From the NCBI GenBank assembly GCA_029866125.1, contig JARWZZ010000004.1, positions 62,001 to 126,000 on the forward strand: a DNA stretch of 64,000 bases. The letters are read 5' to 3'. The notes under the pieces were generated by a model. It did not search any database. It worked only from the letters and a program-made list of their open reading frames with translations, and was not told the DNA's origin. The number at the start of each line of letters is the position of its first letter. The first letter of the stretch is position 1. This document shows positions 36,754 to 44,804 of this stretch, piece after piece. The stretch is from Limnobacter sp. Its GTDB lineage: Bacteria; Pseudomonadota; Gammaproteobacteria; Burkholderiales; Burkholderiaceae_B. The translations under genes and the position numbers were made by a program.

Positions 36754-37428
36754 TTGAAGTCAGCCCACTCAAGTTTGATCAAACCCCGACGCATTGGCGC
36801 AAACGCGCTGGTCGCCGGGGTTTTGTTTTGCACCGGCATTGCGGCAAGCTTATACAGCGCCAACAGCCTTGCACAAACAGAAAAAGCACAACAGACAGCC
36901 CCTGCAGCGCCGGTGAATGAAGTCAGCCCCCAACCTGAGGCGCCAGCTGTAACACCGCAAACTACACCGCAAACTACACCACAAGCTTCACCACAAGCTT
37001 CACCACAAACTACGCCACAAACTGCGCCACAAGCCACCGCGCCGGCCACTGCACCCGCCACATCGGCGGACAACAACCCCGCCTCATTCGGCGCAAGCTA
37101 CATCATGCAAACCACACTAGGCTTGCTGTTTGTACTGGCCTTGTTGATGGCACTGGCTTGGGTGCTGAAACGTGCAGGCTTTGCTGGCAGGGCCCGCAAC
37201 AACCAGTTTTACAAAGTACTGGCAGTCAGCTCACTGGGCCCCAAAGAGAAAATTGCACTGCTGGAAGTGGGTGAAACATGGTTGCTGGTGGGCATGACCC
37301 CGGGCAGCATCAACACCCTGCACAGCATGCCCAAAGGCAGTCTGGAATACGACCCCCAATCCAATGCCGCAGTCACATTTGCCAAGCTGCTGGAACGCGT
37401 CAAAAAACCAAACTCCATACAAAAGTAG
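36754..37428 (+). CDS. fliO: Flagellar export protein FliO with Pro/Thr/Gln repeat linker
   Basis: A protein of about 224 residues. A signal-anchor helix near the start is followed by a linker of TPQ-, ASPQ- and TAPQ-type repeats (about residues 68-105) and then a second transmembrane helix (TLGLLFVLALLMALAWVLK). The cytoplasmic FliO domain ends the chain (LGPKEKIALLEVGETWLLVG). The TTG at 36754 has AGGTGG 5 nt upstream; a GTG at 36745 is also in frame. FliO helps assemble the FliP-FliR gate. Confidence 0.88.
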   Translation: MKSAHSSLIKPRRIGANALVAGVLFCTGIAASLYSANSLAQTEKAQQTAPAAPVNEVSPQPEAPAVTPQTTPQTTPQASPQASPQTTPQTAPQATAPATAPATSADNNPASFGASYIMQTTLGLLFVLALLMALAWVLKRAGFAGRARNNQFYKVLAVSSLGPKEKIALLEVGETWLLVGMTPGSINTLHSMPKGSLEYDPQSNAAVTFAKLLERVKKPNSIQK

Positions 37429-37431
37429 CTT

Positions 37432-38184
37432 ATGAAACGCCTACTCCTGATCAGCATTGCAAGCGCGCTTGGCTTGCTCGCCCTGGCCGAGCCCGCCTTG
37501 GCCCAGCAAACCATACCCGGCGTCACTGCCACGCCCGGCCCCGGCGGCGCCACCAACTACAGCGTGTCCATCCAAACCATGCTGTTTTTCACCTTCCTCA
37601 GCTTCCTGCCCGCGATGGTGCTGATGATGACAGGCTTCACCCGCATTGTGATTGTAATGAGCCTGTTGCGCATGGCCATGGGCACACAAAACTCGCCGCC
37701 CAACCAAGTCATTATTGGGCTTAGCATGTTCCTCACATTTTTTGTGATGTCCCCCGTGCTGGAAAAAATTTACACCGAAGCGTATCAACCCTTCAACGCC
37801 AACCAAATTGATTTTGAAACCATGGTCACCAAAGCATCCGAGCCCATGAAGGGCTTCATGCTCAAACAAGTCCGTGAACCTGACCTCGCACTGTTCATGA
37901 AACTTGGCGGTGTGGAGCAAGCCCAAAGCCCTCAAGACCTACCCATGAAAATCATCATCCCAGCCTTCGTCACCAGCGAGATTAAAACCGCCTTTCAAAT
38001 CGGCTTTATGATTTTTCTGCCCTTCCTCATCATCGACCTGATTGTGTCCAGCGTCCTGATGGCCATGGGTATGATGATGCTGTCGCCGATGCTGATCTCG
38101 CTGCCATTTAAAATCATGCTGTTTGTGCTGGTCGACGGCTGGACACTGCTCATCGGTTCGCTGGTGGCCAGCTTTCAAGTGTAA
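37432..38184 (+). CDS. fliP: Flagellar export gate protein FliP
   Basis: A 250-residue protein with a cleavable signal peptide (ending about LAQQ) and four transmembrane helices. FliP signatures include PAMVLMMTGFTRIVIVMSLL, QNSPPNQVIIGLSMFLTFF and FLIIDLIVSSVLMAMGMMML. With FliQ and FliR it forms the export pore. Confidence 0.97.
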   Translation: MKRLLLISIASALGLLALAEPALAQQTIPGVTATPGPGGATNYSVSIQTMLFFTFLSFLPAMVLMMTGFTRIVIVMSLLRMAMGTQNSPPNQVIIGLSMFLTFFVMSPVLEKIYTEAYQPFNANQIDFETMVTKASEPMKGFMLKQVREPDLALFMKLGGVEQAQSPQDLPMKIIIPAFVTSEIKTAFQIGFMIFLPFLIIDLIVSSVLMAMGMMMLSPMLISLPFKIMLFVLVDGWTLLIGSLVASFQV

Positions 38185-38198
38185 AGGGAATACAAAAT

Positions 38199-38468
38199 AT
38201 GAACAGCCAAACCGTGCTTACACTGGGGCAAGACGCCCTGCAAATCATGTTGATGGTGTCAGGGCCGCTGTTGGTGGTCGCCCTTATTGTGGGTTTGCTA
38301 GTCAGTATTTTGCAGGCCGCCACACAAATCAATGAAATGACGCTGTCGTTCATTCCCAAAGTGCTGTCCATTTTTGCAACCATGATGCTGCTGGGCCCTT
38401 GGATGCTGTCCACCTTGGTGGACTACACCGCGCGCTTGATTACCAACATACCCAACATCATCGGCTAA
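38199..38468 (+). CDS. fliQ: Flagellar export gate protein FliQ
   Basis: An 89-residue protein with two transmembrane helices and the motif ALIVGLLVSILQAATQINE followed by LSFIPKVLSI. Standard position between fliP and fliR. Confidence 0.97.
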   Translation: MNSQTVLTLGQDALQIMLMVSGPLLVVALIVGLLVSILQAATQINEMTLSFIPKVLSIFATMMLLGPWMLSTLVDYTARLITNIPNIIG

Positions 38469-38498
38469 CCCAAGGTAACCCAAGGCAACCTCAGAAGC

Positions 38499-39263
38499 AT
38501 GATCAACATCAGCGGTGCTCAACTGGATTTGTGGATAGCGTCCGTGCTGTGGCCCTTTGTCCGCATCATGGCCATGCTGGCCACGGCACCCGTGTTTGAC
38601 AACCGCGCCATTACACGCCGCGTGCGCATTGGCTTGTCCGGCATCATCGCCTTGCTGCTGTCCGCCAGTTTGCCTGTGCCACCGCCACTGTCATCCCCTG
38701 AAGCACCCATGATCCTTCTGCAGCAAATCCTCATTGGCGTGTCCATGGGCTTTTCCATGCGGCTGGTGTTTGCAGCGTTTGAGATGGCAGGCGACTTACT
38801 CGGCCTGCAAATGGGTTTGGCTTTTGCGCAGTTTATTGACCCCAGCAAAGGCTCACAAAGCCCCTTGGTGGGTACCTTTTTGGGCCTGCTGGCCTCGTTG
38901 GTTTTTCTCAGTATGGACGGGCATTTGCTGATTTTGGCCACCCTCATCAAAACCTTCGAGGTGGTGCCAGTGGGCGGCAATCTGGGTGTGGTTAATTTCC
39001 AATCCATCGTGTTGGCAGGCAGCTTGATGTTCATGCTCAGCCTGCAAATCTCACTGCCTGTGCTGGCAGCATTGGTGGTGTGCAACGTGGTGCTGGGTGT
39101 GCTGGCGCGCGCCGCGCCTCAGCTCAACGTCATGTCAATTGGCTTTGCCATCACCATTGGCGTAGGCTTGTGGGTGCTGTGGGCCAGCCTACCCTACTTC
39201 ATTTATGGCTTAGACGGTGCAATCAGCAGGATGCTAACGCTTGAAGTGCTCAAGCCTCTCTAA
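38499..39263 (+). CDS. fliR: Flagellar export gate protein FliR
   Basis: A 254-residue polytopic protein with the FliR features ASVLWPFVRIMAMLATAPVF, VGVSMGFSMRL-like ILIGVSMGFSMRLVFAAFEM and LGLQMGLAFAQFIDP. It is the last gene of the fli operon; its 3' end overlaps the opposing receiver gene by 14 bp, so transcription of the two operons converges without a visible terminator. Confidence 0.96.
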   Translation: MINISGAQLDLWIASVLWPFVRIMAMLATAPVFDNRAITRRVRIGLSGIIALLLSASLPVPPPLSSPEAPMILLQQILIGVSMGFSMRLVFAAFEMAGDLLGLQMGLAFAQFIDPSKGSQSPLVGTFLGLLASLVFLSMDGHLLILATLIKTFEVVPVGGNLGVVNFQSIVLAGSLMFMLSLQISLPVLAALVVCNVVLGVLARAAPQLNVMSIGFAITIGVGLWVLWASLPYFIYGLDGAISRMLTLEVLKPL

Positions 39264-39744
39264 AAAGCGGCCCGGTGTCGAACAGGTCACCCTTCAATTC
39301 CGATTTGGCTCGATGTTCCACCACAACTGGCTCCTCAACCTCAGGAAACAGGCTGCGCTGGCTCTTTTGCAGGTGGGTGCTTAACTTGTGCAAAAGCTGG
39401 TTCCAGTCAAAGGGCTTGACCAAGTAATCGGTTGCCCCAGCCGAAAATGCAGTTTTCATGTCTTGGGTGTCACTTCGTGCCGACAAGACCACAAAAGGCA
39501 AACGCAACAAGGTGGACTCCGCCCTCACCAACTTGAGCAAACCCAAGCCATCCAGATTAGGCATCATCAGGTCACTCAACACCAAATCTGGCATTGATCG
39601 GCCCGTCAGCAAACCATTCTGGATTTGATTCCATGCGTTTACACCATCGCTGGCCCTAAGCACATCAAATCCGCTTAGTTCAAGCAGCTTAGCCATATTC
39701 TCGAGAAGAATGGGCTCATCCTCTACCACCATTACGATTGACAT
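39250..39744 (-). CDS. Stand-alone receiver-domain response regulator
   Basis: A 164-residue protein: one CheY-like receiver domain and a short Arg/Lys/Glu tail of about 40 residues with no recognisable output domain. The acidic pocket E8/D9, the phospho-acceptor D58 (LVLSDLMMPNLDG), the switch Ser/Thr in VVLSAR and K110 (YLVKPF) are present. Its ATG overlaps the stop of the upstream sensor kinase by 13 bp, so they are coupled and very likely partners. Output must pass through another protein. Confidence 0.9.
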   Translation of the reverse strand: MSIVMVVEDEPILLENMAKLLELSGFDVLRASDGVNAWNQIQNGLLTGRSMPDLVLSDLMMPNLDGLGLLKLVRAESTLLRLPFVVLSARSDTQDMKTAFSAGATDYLVKPFDWNQLLHKLSTHLQKSQRSLFPEVEEPVVVEHRAKSELKGDLFDTGPLFREA

Positions 39745-41807
39745 TCTGTCTCTCTTGCAAAAGGAAACTCAAGGATCAAGCAAAATTTTAATTCTTGTTC
39801 ATGCTTATGAACCAATATATTAAGCCCGCCTTTAATATTTCGTATCACCCGTTTGGTAAGAAGTAAGCCAAAAGGCAAGGCTTCGTCTTGAATTGGCAAC
39901 ACCAAGGCCTCTTTGCAGCCCTCGGAATCTAAAAGCTTCAAATCCCCACCCACCAGCCAATCGGGCTGGGCTGGCAAACAAACGGACAGACTTACTTTAT
40001 GGGCACCCTCACATCTAACCCGCAAGGTTGCACCGGTCAGTTCTTGCATTACATAAACCACAAACTGCCTGATCGCTTGGGTCAAAGGTATTTCAGCCAC
40101 CTCGATCAGCGCTGGCACATCTCCCACCAGCGTCACCTGCACAGCCTGCTCCAAACTCAAATGGCGGCGCTTGGATTCCAGTTCGATGATGTTGCGTACC
40201 ACCGTTGAAATATCCACCCACGTGGTCTCTAGGTCGTGGGACTGGGTGTTGCCCGAGCTCATGAAGTCCAGCGTCTCATCCACCAAGGACCTTAAAGACA
40301 TCAAAGCATTGGACACCTGCTCCGTGTAATCTTGTGCCCGATCCATATCAAGCCGATTCATCCGTATGTCGCTGTCCATCAAGGCATTCGCAGAGGAAAT
40401 GATAGTCATCGGTGTGCGAATTTCATGCGACAAATAGCTCACAAAATCCGACTTCAGTTTGGACAGGGTACTTTCCTCGCTCAACTCCTTACGGATGGCG
40501 TACTCCACATCCATGTCCTTGGTGCGGTCAGTCAAAATACCGACCAAGCGGTTGGGCAAACCATAGGGGTTGCGTACGGCAACAATCCGCACATCCACCT
40601 TCATGACAACGCCCAAAGGGTTGACGTAACGCAGCTGGGCATGCTCCTGCATGCTGCCTGCTGTCAACAGGTTGCTTATCTTTAACCGTGCACTGGACCA
40701 ATCCTCTGGCAATACGCCCTTAAGCAATGTGTTCAATCGCAATTCGGGCTCCATGTAATCAGGAATACCCAACAAATCGCACCAATAAGGCCCAAGTTTC
40801 AAGGTTTGCTTTTCCAAATCCCACTCAAAAATGCCGTCTTCCAGGTTCAACACCGCAGCAATAAGGCTGTCTGCAGAAATTCCACCCGAGTTGTGTTCCT
40901 GTTGAAGCGAGAATTCCAGCTCCTTCACCCGTGCATTGGTTTTAAACAGCAAGTCCCGCTGGTTGGCCACCACCTTTTCTTTCTGAATATTTTCTTCCGC
41001 CAACATCTCCGCTTCACTTTCAAGGCCCAGCACCCGTTCACACACTGCGGCATACACTTTCATCAGCAGCAAGGTGATTAGAGTGAAACAGACCACGGTG
41101 ATCATCCACTCATAAGTGGAGTGGCTGATGGGCAACCAATACCAAGCCAGCTCTTTGGGCCGCTCGGTGAATTCAGCCATTGAAATGGTGACAAACACCA
41201 TGAACTGCATCACAGAGGTAACCAGCAGAATGTGAATCATCCTCGTCAACACTGGCATTTGTATTTGCCGACTTGCCCGATATGCAAATGCTGAAAGACC
41301 AAACATCATGCAGTAAGCCAATGGAAATGCGATCAGAATCGGCCCCCAGTTCACCTCATAAAGGTTACCGAATTGAGGCAACAACATAAACGCGATGGGC
41401 GTAATAAAAAAGGTAATTGTTGTACCCAGTGCATAGCCAAAGCGGTACTGCCACAGGGATTTAATCTGATTCACCAAGGCAACAATAATGCCAATGGTAG
41501 GCAGCAAAATGAGGTAAGACAAAACAATCGCAGTGACTGAGTAAGAGTCAGTCATGTACTTGGGTAAAGCGAGGCTCCCAAACGATGCACAGAAGAAAAT
41601 AGAGCTTTGGTAGCACAACAGAATGGTGAAGCGCCATAGCAGGTATTTACTGCGGGAAAAACTTTCAGACAGGGAGGTTCGCATCTCCACAGCCACCGTC
41701 ATTGCAAGCAGGGCTGCCAAAAACCCATAGCCAACAGAGGCCATTTCCAGTAAGCCCATTAAATCAAGCCAACTGTTTATTGCTTCATTGACGTTCGTAG
41801 ATTGCAT
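39732..41807 (-). CDS. Membrane sensor histidine kinase with degenerate ATPase domain (paralogue 1)
   Basis: A 691-residue protein. Residues 1 to about 260 hold roughly seven hydrophobic segments forming an unknown membrane sensor region. A coiled coil at about 265-305 follows, then a PAS-like domain (LNLEDGIFEWDLEKQTLKLG) and the dimerisation helix with H461 in FVSYLSHEIRTPMTIISSA. The ATPase region lacks the N-box asparagines (the aligned segment reads AIRQFVVYVMQELTG) and the DxGxG box; only a G2-like stretch (LPFGLLLTKRVIRNIKGGL) remains. ATP binding is therefore doubtful. It overlaps the receiver gene and is a close paralogue of the next gene. Confidence 0.85.
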   Translation of the reverse strand: MQSTNVNEAINSWLDLMGLLEMASVGYGFLAALLAMTVAVEMRTSLSESFSRSKYLLWRFTILLCYQSSIFFCASFGSLALPKYMTDSYSVTAIVLSYLILLPTIGIIVALVNQIKSLWQYRFGYALGTTITFFITPIAFMLLPQFGNLYEVNWGPILIAFPLAYCMMFGLSAFAYRASRQIQMPVLTRMIHILLVTSVMQFMVFVTISMAEFTERPKELAWYWLPISHSTYEWMITVVCFTLITLLLMKVYAAVCERVLGLESEAEMLAEENIQKEKVVANQRDLLFKTNARVKELEFSLQQEHNSGGISADSLIAAVLNLEDGIFEWDLEKQTLKLGPYWCDLLGIPDYMEPELRLNTLLKGVLPEDWSSARLKISNLLTAGSMQEHAQLRYVNPLGVVMKVDVRIVAVRNPYGLPNRLVGILTDRTKDMDVEYAIRKELSEESTLSKLKSDFVSYLSHEIRTPMTIISSANALMDSDIRMNRLDMDRAQDYTEQVSNALMSLRSLVDETLDFMSSGNTQSHDLETTWVDISTVVRNIIELESKRRHLSLEQAVQVTLVGDVPALIEVAEIPLTQAIRQFVVYVMQELTGATLRVRCEGAHKVSLSVCLPAQPDWLVGGDLKLLDSEGCKEALVLPIQDEALPFGLLLTKRVIRNIKGGLNILVHKHEQELKFCLILEFPFARETECQS

Positions 41808-41943
41808 GCGGCATTTGGATCGTTTTTGTTAAACTTGATCTTATTGCGCAGCTTGATAATAGACCAGAAAAAATCACCAAAAAGGCTTAATCCCACCCAT
41901 AAGAGTTACCCAAATTGTAGGATTTTTTGTCGACTATACACGA

Positions 41944-44025
41944 TCAATTGGCTTGACACTCCGTTTCCCTGGCAAAGGGAAACTCCATAGCCAAGCAATA
42001 CTTCAACTCATCTCCATGCAGATGAACCAACACGTTCAAACCTCCGTTGATGTTACGAATGACACGCTTGGTCAACAGCAGGCCAAAAGGCAAGGCCTCG
42101 TCTCTAATTTGCAGGGGAATGGGGTCTTTTCCAGGCAAGTTGGGGGTAAGTTTGTATTCAAAGTCGGACAACCATTCTGGCTCTGAAGGCAGGCAAACAC
42201 CCAACCTGATTTTGTGCTCGCCATCGCATTTCACCCACAGGGTGGCGCCGGTCAACTCTTGCATGACAAACACCACAAACTGCCTTACTGCATGCGTCAG
42301 CGGGGTTTCCGACACCTCAATTAACTCGGGCAGGCTGCCGTCCAACTCCACCTGAATGGCTTGGTCCATATTCAAATGGCGGCGTTTGGACTCCAGCTCA
42401 ATCACCGCACGCACCAAGGCCGACACGTTGACTGGCCGTACCTCCGCCTCCATCAAAGGGGCGCTGGTGCCCGTGCTCATGAAGTCAAGGGTTTCATCCA
42501 CCAATGCCCTCAATGACATCAAGGCATTGGATATCTGATCGGTGTAATCTTGAATGTTGTCGGGGTTGAGTCGATTCATACGCAAATCGCTTTCCAGCAG
42601 CACATTGGCGGAGGAAATAATCGTCATTGGGGTGCGAATTTCATGCGACAAATAGCTCACGAAATCCGACTTCAACCGGGACAGGGTGCATTCCTCACTC
42701 AACTCCTTGCGGATGGCGTACTCCACATCCATGTCCTTGGTGCGGTCAGTTAAGGTGCCCACCAAACGGTTGGGTAAACCATACGGGTTGCGCACTGCAA
42801 CTATGCGTACATCCATTTTTAAGATTGCGCCGCTTGGCCTGATGTAACGCAACTGCGCATGTTCCTGCACACTTCCACCCGTCAGCATATTGCTGATTTT
42901 CAAGCGTGCGCTGGCCCAATCTTCAGGCAGCACACCCCTTAGCAGGGTTGCTTGCCGAGTGGCTGAATCCATATGGGTTGTGATGCCCAACATGTCAGAC
43001 CAAATCGGGCCCAACTTCAGGGAATTTTTGTCCAGATCCCACTCAAAAATGCCATCTTCCAAATTCAATACCGCAGTAATCAAACTTTCTGCACAAATTC
43101 CATCGGAATGCTGTTCCTGCTGAAGAGAGAACTCCAACTCCTTTACCCGCGCATTGCTTTTAAAAAGCAAATCTCGCTGATTGGCCACCACCTCTTCTTT
43201 CAACAAATTGTCTCGGGCAAGTTTTTCCGCAGCGCCCTCCAAACCCAGCATGCGGCTGTAAACCTTTTTGTACACACGAATTGTGAACAGGGTCATCAAC
43301 ACGAAGCACAGAATAGTAAGTAACAGCTCGTAATCCTCATGGGACATGTGCATAAAGTGGTCGGAAGAATCTATGGTTTGAGCTTTGAAGTTCACAGTAG
43401 ACAGCACCACACTGACGGTGCTTTGGATAACTATGGTCACCGCAATCACGTGAAACATTCGTTGCGCCACCGGCATTTGCACCCCATGGCGTGCACTTTG
43501 CGCAAAGCCTGAAACAGAGAGCATCGCTACAAACATCAAAGGCACTGAATACAATAAGGCTGTCCCGTCGACAGACTCGATGTCATCCATCTGCGGAAGC
43601 ACTGCAAAGCAAATGGCACCCGCGTGGAACATCACGGTTGTGCACATTGAATACCAAATTCGATACGCCCATTCGGACTTCAGGCGCGTAACAAGCGTAA
43701 TCATCACACCCACAAAAGGGAGCATGAATGCAAAACCAAGCAAAACAGCACTTGCTGAATAATACTCAGTGATGAAACTAGGCAAAGCAAGGCTTGTAAA
43801 GGAGGCGTTAAAAAAAACCGAAAAAACATAAAAAAAGACGTAGCCCATGCGCCAAGTGACATGCCTAAACCTGGGGAAATCGTCACTCAGGGTGATCCTC
43901 ATTTCAATGGCTACAATCATTGAAAACAAGGACGCCAAAAATCCAAGACCCACAGATGAACTTTCGAAATGGACGATAAGGTCCAACCACCGGTCCACCG
44001 CCTCACTTAAAGTTGTTATGAACAT
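41944..44025 (-). CDS. Membrane sensor histidine kinase with degenerate ATPase domain (paralogue 2)
   Basis: A 693-residue protein collinear with paralogue 1: seven-helix membrane region, coiled coil, PAS-like domain (LNLEDGIFEWDLDKNSLKLG) and H461 in FVSYLSHEIRTPMTIISSAN. The C-terminal domain shows the same losses (AVRQFVVFVMQELTG in place of the N-box; no DxGxG) with the retained LPFGLLLTKRVIRNINGGL. The identical histidine number and matched deviations show a tandem duplication after the domain degenerated. Upstream lies the terminator of the che operon. Confidence 0.85.
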   Translation of the reverse strand: MFITTLSEAVDRWLDLIVHFESSSVGLGFLASLFSMIVAIEMRITLSDDFPRFRHVTWRMGYVFFYVFSVFFNASFTSLALPSFITEYYSASAVLLGFAFMLPFVGVMITLVTRLKSEWAYRIWYSMCTTVMFHAGAICFAVLPQMDDIESVDGTALLYSVPLMFVAMLSVSGFAQSARHGVQMPVAQRMFHVIAVTIVIQSTVSVVLSTVNFKAQTIDSSDHFMHMSHEDYELLLTILCFVLMTLFTIRVYKKVYSRMLGLEGAAEKLARDNLLKEEVVANQRDLLFKSNARVKELEFSLQQEQHSDGICAESLITAVLNLEDGIFEWDLDKNSLKLGPIWSDMLGITTHMDSATRQATLLRGVLPEDWASARLKISNMLTGGSVQEHAQLRYIRPSGAILKMDVRIVAVRNPYGLPNRLVGTLTDRTKDMDVEYAIRKELSEECTLSRLKSDFVSYLSHEIRTPMTIISSANVLLESDLRMNRLNPDNIQDYTDQISNALMSLRALVDETLDFMSTGTSAPLMEAEVRPVNVSALVRAVIELESKRRHLNMDQAIQVELDGSLPELIEVSETPLTHAVRQFVVFVMQELTGATLWVKCDGEHKIRLGVCLPSEPEWLSDFEYKLTPNLPGKDPIPLQIRDEALPFGLLLTKRVIRNINGGLNVLVHLHGDELKYCLAMEFPFARETECQAN

Positions 44026-44154
44026 TTTTTCTTGTCGGCGTGTTTATTACTATCCATGATCATATTTGGCTTTTTGGGTATCACCTAGTTTGGAAAAGCG
44101 AAAAGCTTCAAACCCACCCTTTCAGGGTATATCGTTTAACCACAACGAGTAGCG

Positions 44155-44193
44155 AAAAAAAAGACCCCTCGGTTTTCACCATTGGGGCCTTTG
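44155..44193 (-). terminator. Terminator of the chemotaxis operon
   Basis: On the minus strand AAAGGCCCC (from 44192) pairs with GGGGTCTTT (to 44160) with one G-T pair; the loop is about 15 nt and a T-run follows to 44155. It lies 25 bp after the cheW stop. Confidence 0.75.
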
Positions 44194-44216
44194 GTAATCA
44201 CTGCCTCACAATCTTA

Positions 44217-44792
44217 TTAAAACTGCTCGGCCTCTTCGGCCTGACTGGCCTTGGCTACACTGTTACTGCCTACTTCGATTGCCGGCGGGTGCTCATCAAA
44301 CTCAGTAGGAATGTGGAAGTCCAACAGGCGCTCCACATTCAGCAACATGACAAACTCATCATCCACTTTGCCAATGCCACGCAAAAAGTCGGTTTTAATG
44401 CCTGCACCAAATTGCGGGGGTGCGGAAATTAAGTTTTGGGGAATATCCACCACCGCATTGACTGCATCCACCAAGAAGCCCACCACCTGTGTGTCCTCAG
44501 CCAGTTGGGATTCCAAAATAACGATGCAAGTGCGGCGGTTAATTTCAGTTTTGCCCTGGCCAAAGCGTGCGCTCAAGTCCACCACTGGCACCACCGAACC
44601 CCGCAGGTTGATCACTCCGCTGATGCATTGCTGCATCATGGGCACTACAGTGATTCGACCAAACTCGATGATCTCCTTAATCCTCAGGATTTCCAGCGCC
44701 AGCTTTTGTTCTCTGACCTGAAAGGTCAAGTACTGGTTGACTGCGCTGTCCCCACCGAGGGCATCCATGATTTGTTTGTTCACGCTTTGCAT
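44217..44792 (-). CDS. cheW: Chemotaxis coupling protein CheW
   Basis: A 191-residue CheW. The domain runs from about residue 20 to 165 with YLTFQVREQKLALEILRIKE, GVINLRGSVVPVVDLSARFG and VGFLVDAVNAVVDIP. The C-terminal tail is about 25 residues longer than in E. coli and acidic. It bridges receptors and CheA. Last gene of the operon, followed by a terminator. Confidence 0.95.
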   Translation of the reverse strand: MQSVNKQIMDALGGDSAVNQYLTFQVREQKLALEILRIKEIIEFGRITVVPMMQQCISGVINLRGSVVPVVDLSARFGQGKTEINRRTCIVILESQLAEDTQVVGFLVDAVNAVVDIPQNLISAPPQFGAGIKTDFLRGIGKVDDEFVMLLNVERLLDFHIPTEFDEHPPAIEVGSNSVAKASQAEEAEQF

Positions 44793-44804
44793 AAGGGCTC
44801 CTGA

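Noticed and set aside
39732-44025. MHYT-type sensor label for the seven-helix region of the two kinases
   Set aside because: The Met-His-Tyr-Thr pattern with its copper ligands is not present, so the membrane sensor stays unassigned.
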